Assembly (NCBI GenBank): GCA_963773055.1
Contig: CAVYZL010000003.1
Location: forward strand, 372,001-436,000
Origin: PALSA-612 sp963773055
GTDB taxonomy: Bacteria > Actinomycetota > Thermoleophilia > Gaiellales > Gaiellaceae
Direction: 5' to 3'
Length of the DNA stretch: 64,000 bases
Of the stretch, positions 17,842 to 26,011 are shown piece after piece. The position numbers and the translations under genes were made by a program. Numbering within the stretch: the stretch's first letter is position 1; every line of letters begins with the position of its first letter. The notes below the pieces were generated by a model, which saw only the letters and a program-made list of their open reading frames with translations, did not search any database and was not told where the DNA came from.

Positions 17842-18581
17842 GCTCCATCGCCACCTTCCAGTAGGCCTCGGCGCCGGCCGACCGGCGGTCGTAGGCAATG
17901 ACGGGAACACCGTGGCTCGGGGCCTCGGCAAGGCGCACGGACCGCGGCACGGACGTGTCGAAGACGAGCCTGCCGAGATGGCGGCGAACCTCACTCTCGA
18001 CGTCGGCGGCGAGCCGCGTCCGGCGGTCGACCATCGTCAGGAGCACGCCCGTGATCGCGAGCCGCGGGTTCAGCCGCCTGCGCACGAGCTCGACCGAGTC
18101 GAGCAGCTGCGCAAGGCCCTCGAGCGCGTAGTACTCGGCCTGCACGGGCACGAGCACCCCGTCGGCCGCGGCGAGCGCGTTCACGGTCAACGGGCCGAGC
18201 GACGGCGGGCAGTCGAGAAAGACGTAGGAGAACTCCGACGCCGCGCCCGTGAGGGAGCGCGCGAGGAAGCGCTCGCCGCCGTCGATCCCGCTCAGCTCGA
18301 TCGCCGCGCCCGCGAGTCGCTGGCTTCGACGGGACGAGGTGGAGGTTGACGAACTTCGTCGGGCGCGCCAGCTCGGAGAGCGGAGAGCCGTCGAGCAGGT
18401 CGTAGCTCGACGTTCCGTTTGCGCGCTCGCCGAGCCCCGACGTCGCGTTTGCCTGCGGGTCGAGGTCGACGACGAGCACCTGCTCTCCCGCCTCGGCGAG
18501 ACAGGCGGCGAGGTTGACGGCGGTCGTCGTCTTGCCGACGCCGCCCTTCTGGTTCGCGATCGCGAATATGCGTCCGGCCAC
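17825..18581 (-). CDS. parA: Chromosome partitioning ATPase ParA, interrupted by one frameshift
   Basis: A Walker-type ATPase that moves ParB-bound origins. The N-terminal frame (from ATG 18581) gives the deviant Walker A motif KGGVGKTTTAVNLA and VLVVDLDPQANAT; the C-terminal frame gives the FLDCPPSLGPLTVNAL Walker B block, LLTMVDRRTRL and the final helix. They join if one T of the TT at 18325-18326 is removed, giving HLVPSSQRLAGAAI and a 251-residue protein. The 757-base span is one base over a multiple of three. Because the gene is otherwise intact and part of the origin cluster, sequence error is the likelier cause. Confidence 0.93.
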
Positions 18582-18617
18582 ACGGTCATTGTCCTCGCGC
18601 GGGCGGACGGTCAGCGA

Positions 18618-19208
18618 TCAGGCCAGCGGGCGCTTTCTCGCCATCCCAGGACGGCGCGGAAACCGATCCGGCGTCGGCCCAACCTTCGGGATCACGAACA
18701 GGCCCGGCGCCTCCTCGAGCGCACCGCCACCGACCTGACGTCCCGCCCGCTCGGTCGCCTCGGCGTCGGCGGTCGGGCCGACGTAGAGGACTGCCGCGCC
18801 GCCCGTGGCCACAAGCGGCAGGCACCACTCGACGGCGACCGGCGGCGGTGCAAGCGCGCGGGCGAGAGCGACGCCGTAGGTCTCGAGCGGCTGCTCCTCG
18901 GCGCGGCCGCGAACGACCTCCGCGTTCGGGATGTCGCGAACGAAGCGTTCGAGCGCAGCCGCCTTGCGCCCATTCGCCTCGAGCAGGGTCACTGCGCGGT
19001 CGGGCAGCGCCACGGCCACCGGGATGCCAGGCGAGCCGCCGCCCGAGCCGACGTCGACGATCGGGCCGGCAAAACGCGCGAGCACCGGCAGCGCAGCAAG
19101 GCTTCCCTCGACGTGGACGCGACGCGCCCGCTCACGGTCTGCGACCGCCGTCAGGCCGGGCGTCTCGAGCAGGGCGTCGAGCCAGCGCTCGAGCCGCGGA
19201 TCGGTCAC
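18618..19208 (-). CDS. rsmG: 16S rRNA (guanine-527-N7)-methyltransferase RsmG
   Basis: A 196-residue SAM-dependent methyltransferase that modifies G527 of 16S rRNA. The SAM site VDVGSGGGSPGIPVAV is at about residue 50, followed by LLEANGRKAAALERF and the LARALAPPPVAVEW block. Its ATG at 19208 overlaps the jag stop by four bases (ATGA). It is part of the leftward origin operon rpmH-rnpA-yidD-yidC-jag-rsmG and lies upstream of parA. Loss of this family's activity gives low-level streptomycin resistance in several bacteria. Confidence 0.95.
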   Translation of the reverse strand: MTDPRLERWLDALLETPGLTAVADRERARRVHVEGSLAALPVLARFAGPIVDVGSGGGSPGIPVAVALPDRAVTLLEANGRKAAALERFVRDIPNAEVVRGRAEEQPLETYGVALARALAPPPVAVEWCLPLVATGGAAVLYVGPTADAEATERAGRQVGGGALEEAPGLFVIPKVGPTPDRFPRRPGMARKRPLA

Positions 19209-19930
19209 TCCGCCTGCGGGCCTGCTACCGGCGCAACGACGACGTACCGCGAGGGCTCTTCGCCCTCGCTGCGCGTCTCCACGCCTTCCACGTCCTGAAG
19301 CACCGTGTGGACGAGCTTGCGCTCGAGGGACGTCATCGGCTCGAGCAACACGGCGCTGCCGGTCTCGAGCACGCGCCTGCTCGCCCGTTGCGCCTCGGAC
19401 TCGACGCGCTCCCTCCGACGCCTCCGATACCCGCCTGCATCCACCTCGATACGGCGGCCCTCCGACCCTTCACGTCGATACACAATCGCCGACAGCACCT
19501 GCTGCACGGCGTCGATCGTGCGGCCGTTCCGGCCGATCAAAAGGCCGGCGTCGCGCGCGGACACGTCGACCTCGATCACGTCGTCGTGCTCGGACACCGT
19601 CACGTCAGCATCGAGCCCGATCTCGTCGGCAATCTCCGCCACGAGCCCTCGCGCGAGCTCCGCTAGCGAGCCGGCCGCTTGGGATGACGAGCGCGGTGCC
19701 GGCACGTCTGCGACAGAGTCGGTAGGCAGCTCCGCGCGGGCGAGCACGTGCGCGGGAGCAGTGCCGACGCCCAGGAGGCCGCGTTCCCCCTCCGCGAGCA
19801 CTTCGAAGGTCACCCGGTCGCGGTCGAGGCCGGGATGGAGCCGCTCGAGCTCGCGCATCGCCTGCCACTTGGCCTCGCCGACCGTCTCACCGAAAGCCTC
19901 GAGCTCCGCCTGCGCGGGCACGTCGCTCAC
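19205..19930 (-). CDS. jag: Jag/KhpB RNA-binding protein
   Basis: About 241 residues in three parts: an N-terminal Jag-N domain (AFGETVGEAKWQAMREL, then GLLGVG), a linker, a KH domain with the GRNGRTIDAVQQVLS helix (about residues 145-165), and an R3H domain (EPMTSLERKLVHTVLQ). It probably binds RNA and, with its position next to yidC, is tied to envelope growth. The GTG at 19930 overlaps the yidC stop (GTGA). The longer open frame upstream is a shadow of yidC. Confidence 0.94.
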   Translation of the reverse strand: MSDVPAQAELEAFGETVGEAKWQAMRELERLHPGLDRDRVTFEVLAEGERGLLGVGTAPAHVLARAELPTDSVADVPAPRSSSQAAGSLAELARGLVAEIADEIGLDADVTVSEHDDVIEVDVSARDAGLLIGRNGRTIDAVQQVLSAIVYRREGSEGRRIEVDAGGYRRRRRERVESEAQRASRRVLETGSAVLLEPMTSLERKLVHTVLQDVEGVETRSEGEEPSRYVVVAPVAGPQAE

Positions 19931-20760
19931 CGGCGGGCGCTTCGCTTCTTCTTCCGCCGGACGCGCTGCGGGGGTGCGGGCTCCGCCGCAGCGGTGGGCG
20001 TGGGCTCGGGCTCGGGCTCCTTCGCCTTTGCGCCGTTGCCCTCTCCTTCGTCGCGTGGTGGCGTCCGCGAGCTCTTCTTCGGCGGCGCAACCTTCGTCCG
20101 TGGAACGAGCCGTCGCGTGATGACACCCTGGCCGACCGTCCAGAGGTTCGTCGTCGCCCAGTAGAGGACGAGGCCCGCCTTGAAGTGGATCACGAAGGGG
20201 ATGAAGAGAAACGGCAAGGCAAAGAAAATGATTCGCTGTGTCCGGTCGACCGTCGCCGACATGAAGTACGTCGACGCAAGCTGGCTCCCGATGTAGATGA
20301 CGATCAGGACCGGCCCCCAGCCGACGTTGGCTGGCTCGAGGATGTTGATCAGCCCCAGCCACTCGAGGTTGTCCCCCGGCTGGTAGTTCGTGACCGAGGT
20401 GAAGTGCTTCAGCACCTGGTACAGCGAGATGAACACGGGGATCTGAAGGAGGATCGGCACGCAGGAGGCGGCCGGGTTGATGCGGTTCTCCTTGTAGAAC
20501 TTCATCAACTCCTCGTTCATCTTCTTCTTGTCGTGCTTGAACTTGCGCTGGATCTCCTTCATCTCCGGCGCGTGCCGCTGGAGGTTCTGCATCGAGTGGA
20601 TCTGCTTGACCGTCAGCCAGACGAGCGCGATGCGGACGATGATCGTCAGCCCGACGATCGCCCACGGCCACGGCAGGCCTACGGTCCCGTGCGGGCCTAG
20701 CCAGTCGAGGATGTGTGCGAGCACATGCTCGATCGGAGTGATCGGGCTGGCGACGATCAC
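19927..20760 (-). CDS. yidC: Membrane protein insertase YidC/OxaA
   Basis: A 277-residue insertase with the short actinobacterial/Gram-positive layout. About five membrane helices surround the conserved WLTVKQIHSMQNLQ loop, the cytoplasmic coiled region (RKFKHDKKKMNEELMKFYKEN) and NPAASCVPILLQIPVF. The C-terminal 60 residues are basic (RRKKKRSARR) with an acidic/proline-rich stretch before them, fitting ribosome contact. The GTG at 20760 overlaps the yidD stop. It acts at the membrane with or without SecYEG. Confidence 0.96.
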   Translation of the reverse strand: MIVASPITPIEHVLAHILDWLGPHGTVGLPWPWAIVGLTIIVRIALVWLTVKQIHSMQNLQRHAPEMKEIQRKFKHDKKKMNEELMKFYKENRINPAASCVPILLQIPVFISLYQVLKHFTSVTNYQPGDNLEWLGLINILEPANVGWGPVLIVIYIGSQLASTYFMSATVDRTQRIIFFALPFLFIPFVIHFKAGLVLYWATTNLWTVGQGVITRRLVPRTKVAPPKKSSRTPPRDEGEGNGAKAKEPEPEPTPTAAAEPAPPQRVRRKKKRSARR

Positions 20761-20960
20761 GCGTAGTCCACTCCCCCGCGACTCCACGGGTTGCAGCGGG
20801 CAAGCCTCCACGCAGTCTTGAGCGAGCCCTTGACCGGGCCGTGCTTCCGGAGCGCGTCCGACGCGTACTGGGAGCAACTCGGGTGGTACTTGCAGGTCGG
20901 CGCACCGGCGACGCCCGGTGAAGGGAAGAGCGACCGGAGGACGAGGCTGAACAGCTTCAC
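20757..20960 (-). CDS. yidD: Membrane protein insertion efficiency factor YidD
   Basis: A 67-residue protein with the family's cysteine pattern CKYHPSCSQYASDALRKHG in the middle and a C-terminal RLARCNPWSRGGVD. YidD assists insertion by YidC in other bacteria. Its start overlaps the rnpA stop and its stop overlaps the yidC start, both by four bases. Confidence 0.96.
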   Translation of the reverse strand: MKLFSLVLRSLFPSPGVAGAPTCKYHPSCSQYASDALRKHGPVKGSLKTAWRLARCNPWSRGGVDYA

Positions 20961-21304
20961 GCGCGCGCTTTTCCGATCACGTCATCCACGCGCTCGCCGA
21001 GCCACGCCGAGCCCTGGGCATCCGCCGCCTCGATCAGTCCGTCTCGAACGACGAGCACGTAGTCGTTGCCGCGCGGGACGCTCTCGAGACGTGCCGACCA
21101 CAGCTCCCTGAGCCGGCGCTTGATCCGGTTCCGCCTGGCAGCGGCCCCGGTGCTCTTCGGAACGGCGAGCCCGAGACGTGGCTCGTCTTCGGCCTCGTCA
21201 CGCGGAAACCAGTGAAGAACGAGGAACCGCGTCGAGACCGAGCGGCCCTTGCGGTAGACGGCGTCGAAGTCCTGCGAGCGGGTGAGCCGGTACCGGCGTT
21301 CCAT
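20957..21304 (-). CDS. rnpA: Ribonuclease P protein component
   Basis: A 115-residue basic protein, the protein subunit of RNase P that trims tRNA 5' ends. The RNR box reads RRNRIKRRLREL near residue 60, and the N terminus RRYRLTRSQDFDAVYRKGRS is typical. It lies 40 bases after rpmH on the minus strand, the universal order. ATG start at 21304. Confidence 0.97.
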   Translation of the reverse strand: MERRYRLTRSQDFDAVYRKGRSVSTRFLVLHWFPRDEAEDEPRLGLAVPKSTGAAARRNRIKRRLRELWSARLESVPRGNDYVLVVRDGLIEAADAQGSAWLGERVDDVIGKARA

Positions 21305-21344
21305 CGCCCGTCAGCCTAGACCGTAGCGAGCAGCTCGAGTGGGG

Positions 21345-21479
21345 TCAGGCGGACAGCCGTTTGCGACCACGAGCTCGGCGGCGCTTGAGGATCGCCCGGC
21401 CAGCCCGGTCCGCCATGCGGGAGCGGAAGCCGTGCTTCCGCTTGCGGCGGCGCACGTTCGGCTGATAGGTCCGCTTCAT
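21345..21479 (-). CDS. rpmH: Ribosomal protein bL34
   Basis: A 44-residue protein beginning MKRTYQPNVRRRKRKHGF, the diagnostic sequence of bL34, and ending in the usual Arg/Lys-rich RRARGRKRLSA. It is the first gene left of oriC. The ATG at 21479 is preceded by a leader of about 40 bases with a TATACT -10. Confidence 0.98.
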   Translation of the reverse strand: MKRTYQPNVRRRKRKHGFRSRMADRAGRAILKRRRARGRKRLSA

Positions 21480-21523
21480 CGATTCGAGAAAGGCCCGGGA
21501 AAGAGCGTCCGGCCGGGTCGCGG

Positions 21524-21529
21524 AGTATA
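21524..21529 (-). promoter_or_regulatory. Likely -10 of the rpmH operon
   Basis: On the minus strand TATACT, five of six matches to TATAAT, lies 45 bases upstream of the rpmH start. An overlapping TTGTCTATA resembles a weak DnaA box (seven of nine), so DnaA could repress this promoter. No clear -35 is seen at the right distance. Confidence 0.5.
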
Positions 21530-21550
21530 GACAACGAGCTCCGGCCGAAG

Positions 21551-21559
21551 TTGTCCACA
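21551..21559 (+). other. DnaA box TTGTCCACA
   Basis: Exact match to the TTGTCCACA form of the DnaA box that is common in actinobacteria. It lies between rpmH and dnaA and is the strongest box in the region. Confidence 0.8.
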
Positions 21560-21638
21560 GGCGTCTGGGAGCGGCGCGTGCGACCGTGAGCCTTGGTGGC
21601 GAGCCGATGGAATCCGTTCTCGGGTAAGACAACTGACA

Positions 21639-21670
21639 CTATCCACACCTGTGGAGAGCGGTGTGGATGT
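21639..21670. other. Cluster of three DnaA boxes
   Basis: CTATCCACA at 21639-21647 (plus) is followed by TGTGGAGAG at 21650-21658 and TGTGGATGT at 21662-21670, which are minus-strand boxes. They match TTATCCACA/TTGTCCACA at eight, about six and seven of nine positions. The first two face each other, and all three lie within 32 bases. Confidence 0.65.
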
Positions 21671-21731
21671 GGCAAAAACTACCTGCAAATCGGGCGGTTT
21701 TTCGACCAGCCTCGGTGCGCTTTTCCAACCG

Positions 21732-21760
21732 TTGTAGGGCAAAAAACGCGGTGCTATGCT
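21732..21760 (+). promoter_or_regulatory. dnaA promoter
   Basis: TTGTAG (21732-21737) and TATGCT (21755-21760) are separated by exactly 17 bases, a good match to a housekeeping sigma promoter. Transcription would start about 37 bases before the dnaA GTG. The nearby DnaA boxes at 21639-21670 make autoregulation likely. Confidence 0.6.
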
Positions 21761-21804
21761 CGCTCGGCACCCCCGCCGACGACCGAGGAGCACGACCCAG
21801 CAGC

Positions 21805-23139
21805 GTGGAGCAACCGTTCGAGCCGACCGCTGATTCGCTATGGAGCGAGGTCTCCGGTCGCCTCCGAGGCGCGCTGAACGAATCCACCTATCGGACGTGG
21901 TTCGGCGAGGTCCGCGCAGGCGAGGAACGGGACGCTCTCGTCCTCACCGTCCCCAACAACTTCACGCGTGAGTGGATCGAGGGGCACTTCCTCGATCTGA
22001 TCCGCGCAGCCGCACGCGATGTGTCCGGACGCGATCGCGTCGTGCGGCTCGTCGTCGACGACACGGTGTCGGTGGTGGACGACGAGGCGGCGCCCGTCCC
22101 CGCACCTGCGACGGGGCTCAACCCGAAATACACGTTCGACTTGTTCGTGATCGGGTCGTCGAATCGCTTCGCGCACGCAGCCGCGCTCGCCGTGGCGGAG
22201 ACACCCGCTCGGGCGTACAACCCGCTCTTCATCTACGGAGGTACCGGCCTCGGCAAGACGCACCTCATGCAGGCGGTCGCCCACTACGTGATGGAGCACG
22301 CGAGCCGTCTCTCGGTCCGCTACGTGACGAGCGAAACCTTCATGAACGACTTCATTAACTCCCTGCGCGACCGCCGGATCGAGGGCTTCAAGCAGCGCTA
22401 CCGGAACTACGACGTGCTCTTGATCGACGACGTCCAGTTCTTCGAGCACAAGGAGCGGATCCAGGAGGAGTTCTTCCATACGTTCAACAGCCTCTACGAG
22501 AGCGGCAGCCAGATCGTGATCTCCTCCGACCGGCCGCCGCGCGAGATCGCGACTCTCGAGGCCCGGCTGCGCTCGCGCTTCGAGTGGGGCTTGATCACGG
22601 ATATCCAGCCGCCCGACCTCGAGACGCGGATCGCGATCCTCCGGAAGAAGGTCCACACGGACGGGATCGAGATCTCGGATCCGCAGGTGCTGACATTCAT
22701 CGCCAGCCGCATCTCGACGAACATCCGCGAGCTCGAGGGCGCACTTACGCGGGTTGTCGCCTTCTCGTCGCTCACAGGCCGGCCGATGACGAGCGAGCTC
22801 GCGCAGGACGTGCTCAAGGACGTCTTCCCGCAAGGCGACGTCGCGCAGGTCTCGATCGAGCGGATCCAGGAGGTCGTATCGCAGCGCTTCGGCCTCAGCA
22901 TCACCGAGCTCTGCGGCAAGAAGAAGTCTCAGAACATCGTCTACCCGCGCCAGGTGGCCATGTACCTCTCGCGAGAGCTGACCGACTCGTCGCTCCCGAA
23001 GATCGGTCGATCTTTTGGCGGGCGCGACCACACGACCGTGATGCACGCGACGTCGAAGATCGCCGGCCTGATCAAGCAGGACCGCTCTGTGTACAACCTG
23101 GTGCAAGAGCTGACCGCGCGTGTGAAGCAAGTGCAATGA
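21805..23139 (+). CDS. dnaA: Chromosomal replication initiator DnaA
   Basis: A 444-residue initiator. Domain I opens with SLWSEVSGRLRG and includes YRTWFGEV; domain II is a short linker; domain III (AAA+) starts at KYTFDLFVIGSSNRFAHAA, with Walker A GGTGLGKTHL at about residue 148, Walker B LLIDDVQFF, and the sensor ISSDRPP; domain IV ends in the DNA-binding signature GRSFGGRDHTTVMHA. The linker is short for an actinobacterial DnaA. The GTG at 21805 is preferred because further upstream the frame runs through the promoter. The next gene, dnaN, starts 150 bases later. Confidence 0.97.
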   Translation: MEQPFEPTADSLWSEVSGRLRGALNESTYRTWFGEVRAGEERDALVLTVPNNFTREWIEGHFLDLIRAAARDVSGRDRVVRLVVDDTVSVVDDEAAPVPAPATGLNPKYTFDLFVIGSSNRFAHAAALAVAETPARAYNPLFIYGGTGLGKTHLMQAVAHYVMEHASRLSVRYVTSETFMNDFINSLRDRRIEGFKQRYRNYDVLLIDDVQFFEHKERIQEEFFHTFNSLYESGSQIVISSDRPPREIATLEARLRSRFEWGLITDIQPPDLETRIAILRKKVHTDGIEISDPQVLTFIASRISTNIRELEGALTRVVAFSSLTGRPMTSELAQDVLKDVFPQGDVAQVSIERIQEVVSQRFGLSITELCGKKKSQNIVYPRQVAMYLSRELTDSSLPKIGRSFGGRDHTTVMHATSKIAGLIKQDRSVYNLVQELTARVKQVQ

Positions 23140-23289
23140 ATCCCCACCGCTTGTACCGTGCCCGAACCGTGTGTGTACAGCTCGCTCGTAGCCCACACCG
23201 CCACCCACACGACAAAACCCCCCCGGAGCAGGCTTTCTCTGCATGATCCCCGCCTTCCACACGCCTTACTACTACGACGAGGTTCTTTA

Positions 23290-24423
23290 ATGACTTCAGA
23301 AACAGCAGTAGACACGGGCATGAAGATCCGTTGCTCGAAGGACGAGCTCTCGGCGCGACTCGGCGTAGTTAGTCGAGGTCTATCCGCCAGACCTTCGGTG
23401 CAGATCTTCGGTGGGATGCTCCTTCAGGCATCGGGAGACAGCCTGGAGCTGTCGGCGACCGACATGGAGCTGTCGGTGAAGGCGCGGCTCGAGGTCGAGG
23501 TGCTCGGTGAAGGGAGCGCCGCCGTGCCGGGACGGCTGCTGACCGACATCGTTCGCCTGCTGCCTTCGAGCGACGTCGAGCTGGAGTACCAGCCGGAGGA
23601 GAACACGCTTCGCGTGACGGGGGGCTCTGCGGACTACCGCGTACGCACGTATTCGGTCGAGGACTTCCCGCGACTTCCGGAAGCTACCGGCGCGCAACTG
23701 TCGGCGGTCGAAGCTGAGCCTTTCCTCGAGACGATCGAATGCGTCGGCCGAGCGGCTGGCCGTGACGAGTCGCGACCTGTGCTCACGGGCATCTTCGCGC
23801 GGTTCTCCGACGGCCGCCTCGTGATGGTGGCGACGGACTCCTACCGGCTGTCGGCTAAGGAGAGCGAGGTCGACGCTGCAGGCGCCGAGCTCGAGGCGAT
23901 CATCCCCGCACGGGCTCTCGAGGAGCTGCGCCGGATCGCGACGGCCGGCAGCACGATCCAGATCGGGATGCTCGAGAACCACGTGATCTTCGGCGTCGAG
24001 GATGTGTGGCTGACCACGCGGCGGATCGACGGCCAGTTCCCGGACCACACGAAGCTGATCCCGTCCGCTGAGGAGTTCTCGATCTCCCTCACGCTTCCCC
24101 GCGGCGAGCTGCTCGACGTCGTCAAGAGGATCGCCGTCATGGCGCACCGCGCGTCTCCGCTGCGCCTGAAGCTCGAGGAGGGCGAGCTGACGGTGTCCGC
24201 GCAGACGCAGGACGTCGGCGAGGCGCGCGAGTCGCTGCCCGCGGCCCACTCCGGCGACACCTTCGAGATCGGCTTCAACGCGGACTACCTTCGTGATGGG
24301 GTCGAATCGGTCGACGGAGATGACGTCGTCCTGAAGCTCATCAACCCGCTGCGACCCGGCCTGATCCAGGGATCCGACGAGAGCTTCCGGTACCTGATCA
24401 TGCCGATCCGCCTCGCCGGCTAG
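23290..24423 (+). CDS. dnaN: DNA polymerase III sliding clamp (beta subunit)
   Basis: A 377-residue clamp made of three repeated domains. Matches include MKIRCSKDELSARLGVVSRGLS at the start, FPRLPEA, GIFARFSDGRLVMVATDSYRLS and the end block YLIMPIRL at the C terminus. The ATG at 23290 has GAGG seven bases upstream; a second ATG ten codons in would also fit the family. The 150 bases between dnaA and dnaN show no DnaA box. recF follows within 20 bases. Confidence 0.96.
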   Translation: MTSETAVDTGMKIRCSKDELSARLGVVSRGLSARPSVQIFGGMLLQASGDSLELSATDMELSVKARLEVEVLGEGSAAVPGRLLTDIVRLLPSSDVELEYQPEENTLRVTGGSADYRVRTYSVEDFPRLPEATGAQLSAVEAEPFLETIECVGRAAGRDESRPVLTGIFARFSDGRLVMVATDSYRLSAKESEVDAAGAELEAIIPARALEELRRIATAGSTIQIGMLENHVIFGVEDVWLTTRRIDGQFPDHTKLIPSAEEFSISLTLPRGELLDVVKRIAVMAHRASPLRLKLEEGELTVSAQTQDVGEARESLPAAHSGDTFEIGFNADYLRDGVESVDGDDVVLKLINPLRPGLIQGSDESFRYLIMPIRLAG

Positions 24424-24439
24424 GTCGCGGGAACGCGAT

Positions 24440-25501
24440 CTGATCGTCGCGCGCCTGAAGCTCACGGACTTCCGGTCGTATCCCTCGCTCGACCTCGATC
24501 TGCCAGCGGGGCTCGTGCTCGCCGTCGGGCCGAACGGGGCTGGCAAGACGAACCTGCTCGAGGCGGTGCACGTGGCGACGCAGGGGATCTCGCCACGTAC
24601 CCGCGATGACGCGAACCTTGCCCGCTTCGGCAGCGACCGGTTCGTGGCGGGCATCGAGGGTGAGGGAGACGCCGGCCCGACTGCGATCGAAGTCCGCTGG
24701 CAGGCGGGGGAGGGAAAGAGCGTGCGCGTGAACGGCGTCCCTGCGCAGTCGCTCGAACGGTTGCGGAGCGACACGGCGACGCTCGTCTTCACCCCCGACC
24801 GGCTCGCTGTTGTCAAGGCGGGGCCCGCCGTCCGGCGGCTCTACGTCGACCGGGTGCTCGCCCGCACGCACCCGGCCCGCGCGACGCTGCCGGCGGACTA
24901 CTCCACGACGCTCGGCCAGCGGAATGCGGCGCTCCGCCGTGTCGCGGAGGGCGCGGCGGGCCTCGACGCCGTCGAGCCCTGGACGGCGCGGCTGGTTGAG
25001 GCGGGAGCGGCCTTGACGTCGGCGCGCGCGACGACGATCGAGGCTCTCCGCTCGCCGTTCGCCGAGCGCGCCGCTGACCTCGGCCTCGACGGCGCGCTGC
25101 TTGGCTATCAGCCCTCGCGCACGGAGGCGGATGTGCTCGAGGCACGGCTCGCGCGCGACGTGCGCAGGGGAACGACGAGCGCCGGCCCGCACCTCGACGA
25201 GATCCGGATCTCGGCCGGCGCCCGCGAGCTCCGGTCGCACGGGTCGCAGGGCGAGCAGCGCGTGGCCGTCCTCGCCCTGCTGCTCGCAGAGGCCGAGCTG
25301 CTTGCCGAGACGCGCCGAGCGCAGCCGCTCCTTCTCCTCGACGACGTCCTCTCGGAGCTCGACGGCGACCGCCGCTCGTCGCTCGCGGAACGTCTTCGAA
25401 CCGGCGGCCAGGTGCTCGTGACTGCGACCACGCGCGCAGCGCTGCCCGGCGACGTGGACGCGACGCTCGTCGTGTCACCCGGCTTGGCGCGGGTGGAGTG
25501 A
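24440..25501 (+). CDS. recF: DNA replication/repair protein RecF, apparent CTG start
   Basis: A 353-residue SMC-like ATPase that helps load RecA at gaps. The N terminus IVARLKLTDFRSYPSLDL, Walker A GPNGAGKTNLLEAVH, the family block DLFTPDRL-like LVFTPDRLAVV, the ABC signature SHGSQGEQR and Walker B LLLLDDVLSELD are all present. In this frame no ATG, GTG or TTG occurs between the stop near 24397 and residue 26. The conserved N terminus therefore begins at a CTG at 24440, 17 bases after the dnaN stop. A start at GTG 24515 would delete the first beta strand. Confidence 0.93.
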   Translation: MIVARLKLTDFRSYPSLDLDLPAGLVLAVGPNGAGKTNLLEAVHVATQGISPRTRDDANLARFGSDRFVAGIEGEGDAGPTAIEVRWQAGEGKSVRVNGVPAQSLERLRSDTATLVFTPDRLAVVKAGPAVRRLYVDRVLARTHPARATLPADYSTTLGQRNAALRRVAEGAAGLDAVEPWTARLVEAGAALTSARATTIEALRSPFAERAADLGLDGALLGYQPSRTEADVLEARLARDVRRGTTSAGPHLDEIRISAGARELRSHGSQGEQRVAVLALLLAEAELLAETRRAQPLLLLDDVLSELDGDRRSSLAERLRTGGQVLVTATTRAALPGDVDATLVVSPGLARVE

Positions 25502-25965
25502 TGGAGCGCCTTGGCGACGGAGTGCGGTCGGAGCTCCGCCGGTTCAGCGGATCACAGGGCGAGATGCCCGCGATCGTAAGCGCCTGGCCGGCGGCGGTCG
25601 GGCCCGAAGTCGCGCGAAATGCGTGGCCCGCCCGCGTCGATCGAGACGGCGTGCTCCGCGTCCACACGAGCTCGTCGGCGTGGGCGTTCGAGCTGACACA
25701 GCTCGCCGCGACCGTCGCCTCGCAGCTGCGTGCGGCGCTGGGCGAGCGGGCGCCGCAGAGTCTCAGGTTCGCCCCTGGCCTCCTCCCCGAGGCTCCGCGT
25801 GACGAGCATGCGGAAGAGCGGCGACCACGCGTCGAGCCGACGCCGGAGAGCCGCGCGGCGGGCGACGCGGTGGCCGCTGGGATCGACGACGAGGAGCTTC
25901 GAAAGCAGGTCGCGAGAGCGGCTTCGCTGAGCCTCGAACTGGCCCGCGCCGACCGCCGTTTCTGA
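25501..25965 (+). CDS. DUF721/DciA-like protein
   Basis: A 154-residue protein of the DUF721 (DciA-related) family. The recognised part is the first 85 residues (VSAWPAAVGPEVARNAWPARVDRDGVLRVHTSSSAWAFELTQ in three short blocks). DciA loads the replicative helicase in bacteria that lack DnaC. The family sits between recF and gyrB in many actinobacteria, as here. The C-terminal half is charged and probably flexible. ATG at 25501 overlaps the recF stop by one base; a GTG one codon upstream is also possible. Confidence 0.85.
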   Translation: MERLGDGVRSELRRFSGSQGEMPAIVSAWPAAVGPEVARNAWPARVDRDGVLRVHTSSSAWAFELTQLAATVASQLRAALGERAPQSLRFAPGLLPEAPRDEHAEERRPRVEPTPESRAAGDAVAAGIDDEELRKQVARAASLSLELARADRRF

Positions 25966-26011
25966 TAGACTGGAGAGTGCCCGAAAAGGTTTGATTTGCA
26001 GGGCTTTTTTT

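Larger units (their letters stand above)
21480..21804. other. oriC: Putative replication origin (oriC), rpmH-dnaA spacer
   Basis: This 325-base gap is the longest gene-free stretch in the window. It holds a consensus actinobacterial DnaA box TTGTCCACA at 21551-21559, a cluster of three more boxes with one to three mismatches in 21639-21670, and base runs that are AT-rich for this genome (AAAAACTACCTGCAAAT at about 21674 and the AAAAAA near 21741). Genes point away on both sides. The unwinding element and further weak boxes cannot be fixed by eye. Confidence 0.8.

Noticed and set aside
18320..18332. Programmed frameshifting in parA
   Set aside because: No slippery heptamer or downstream stem is seen, and other genes show the same type of break.
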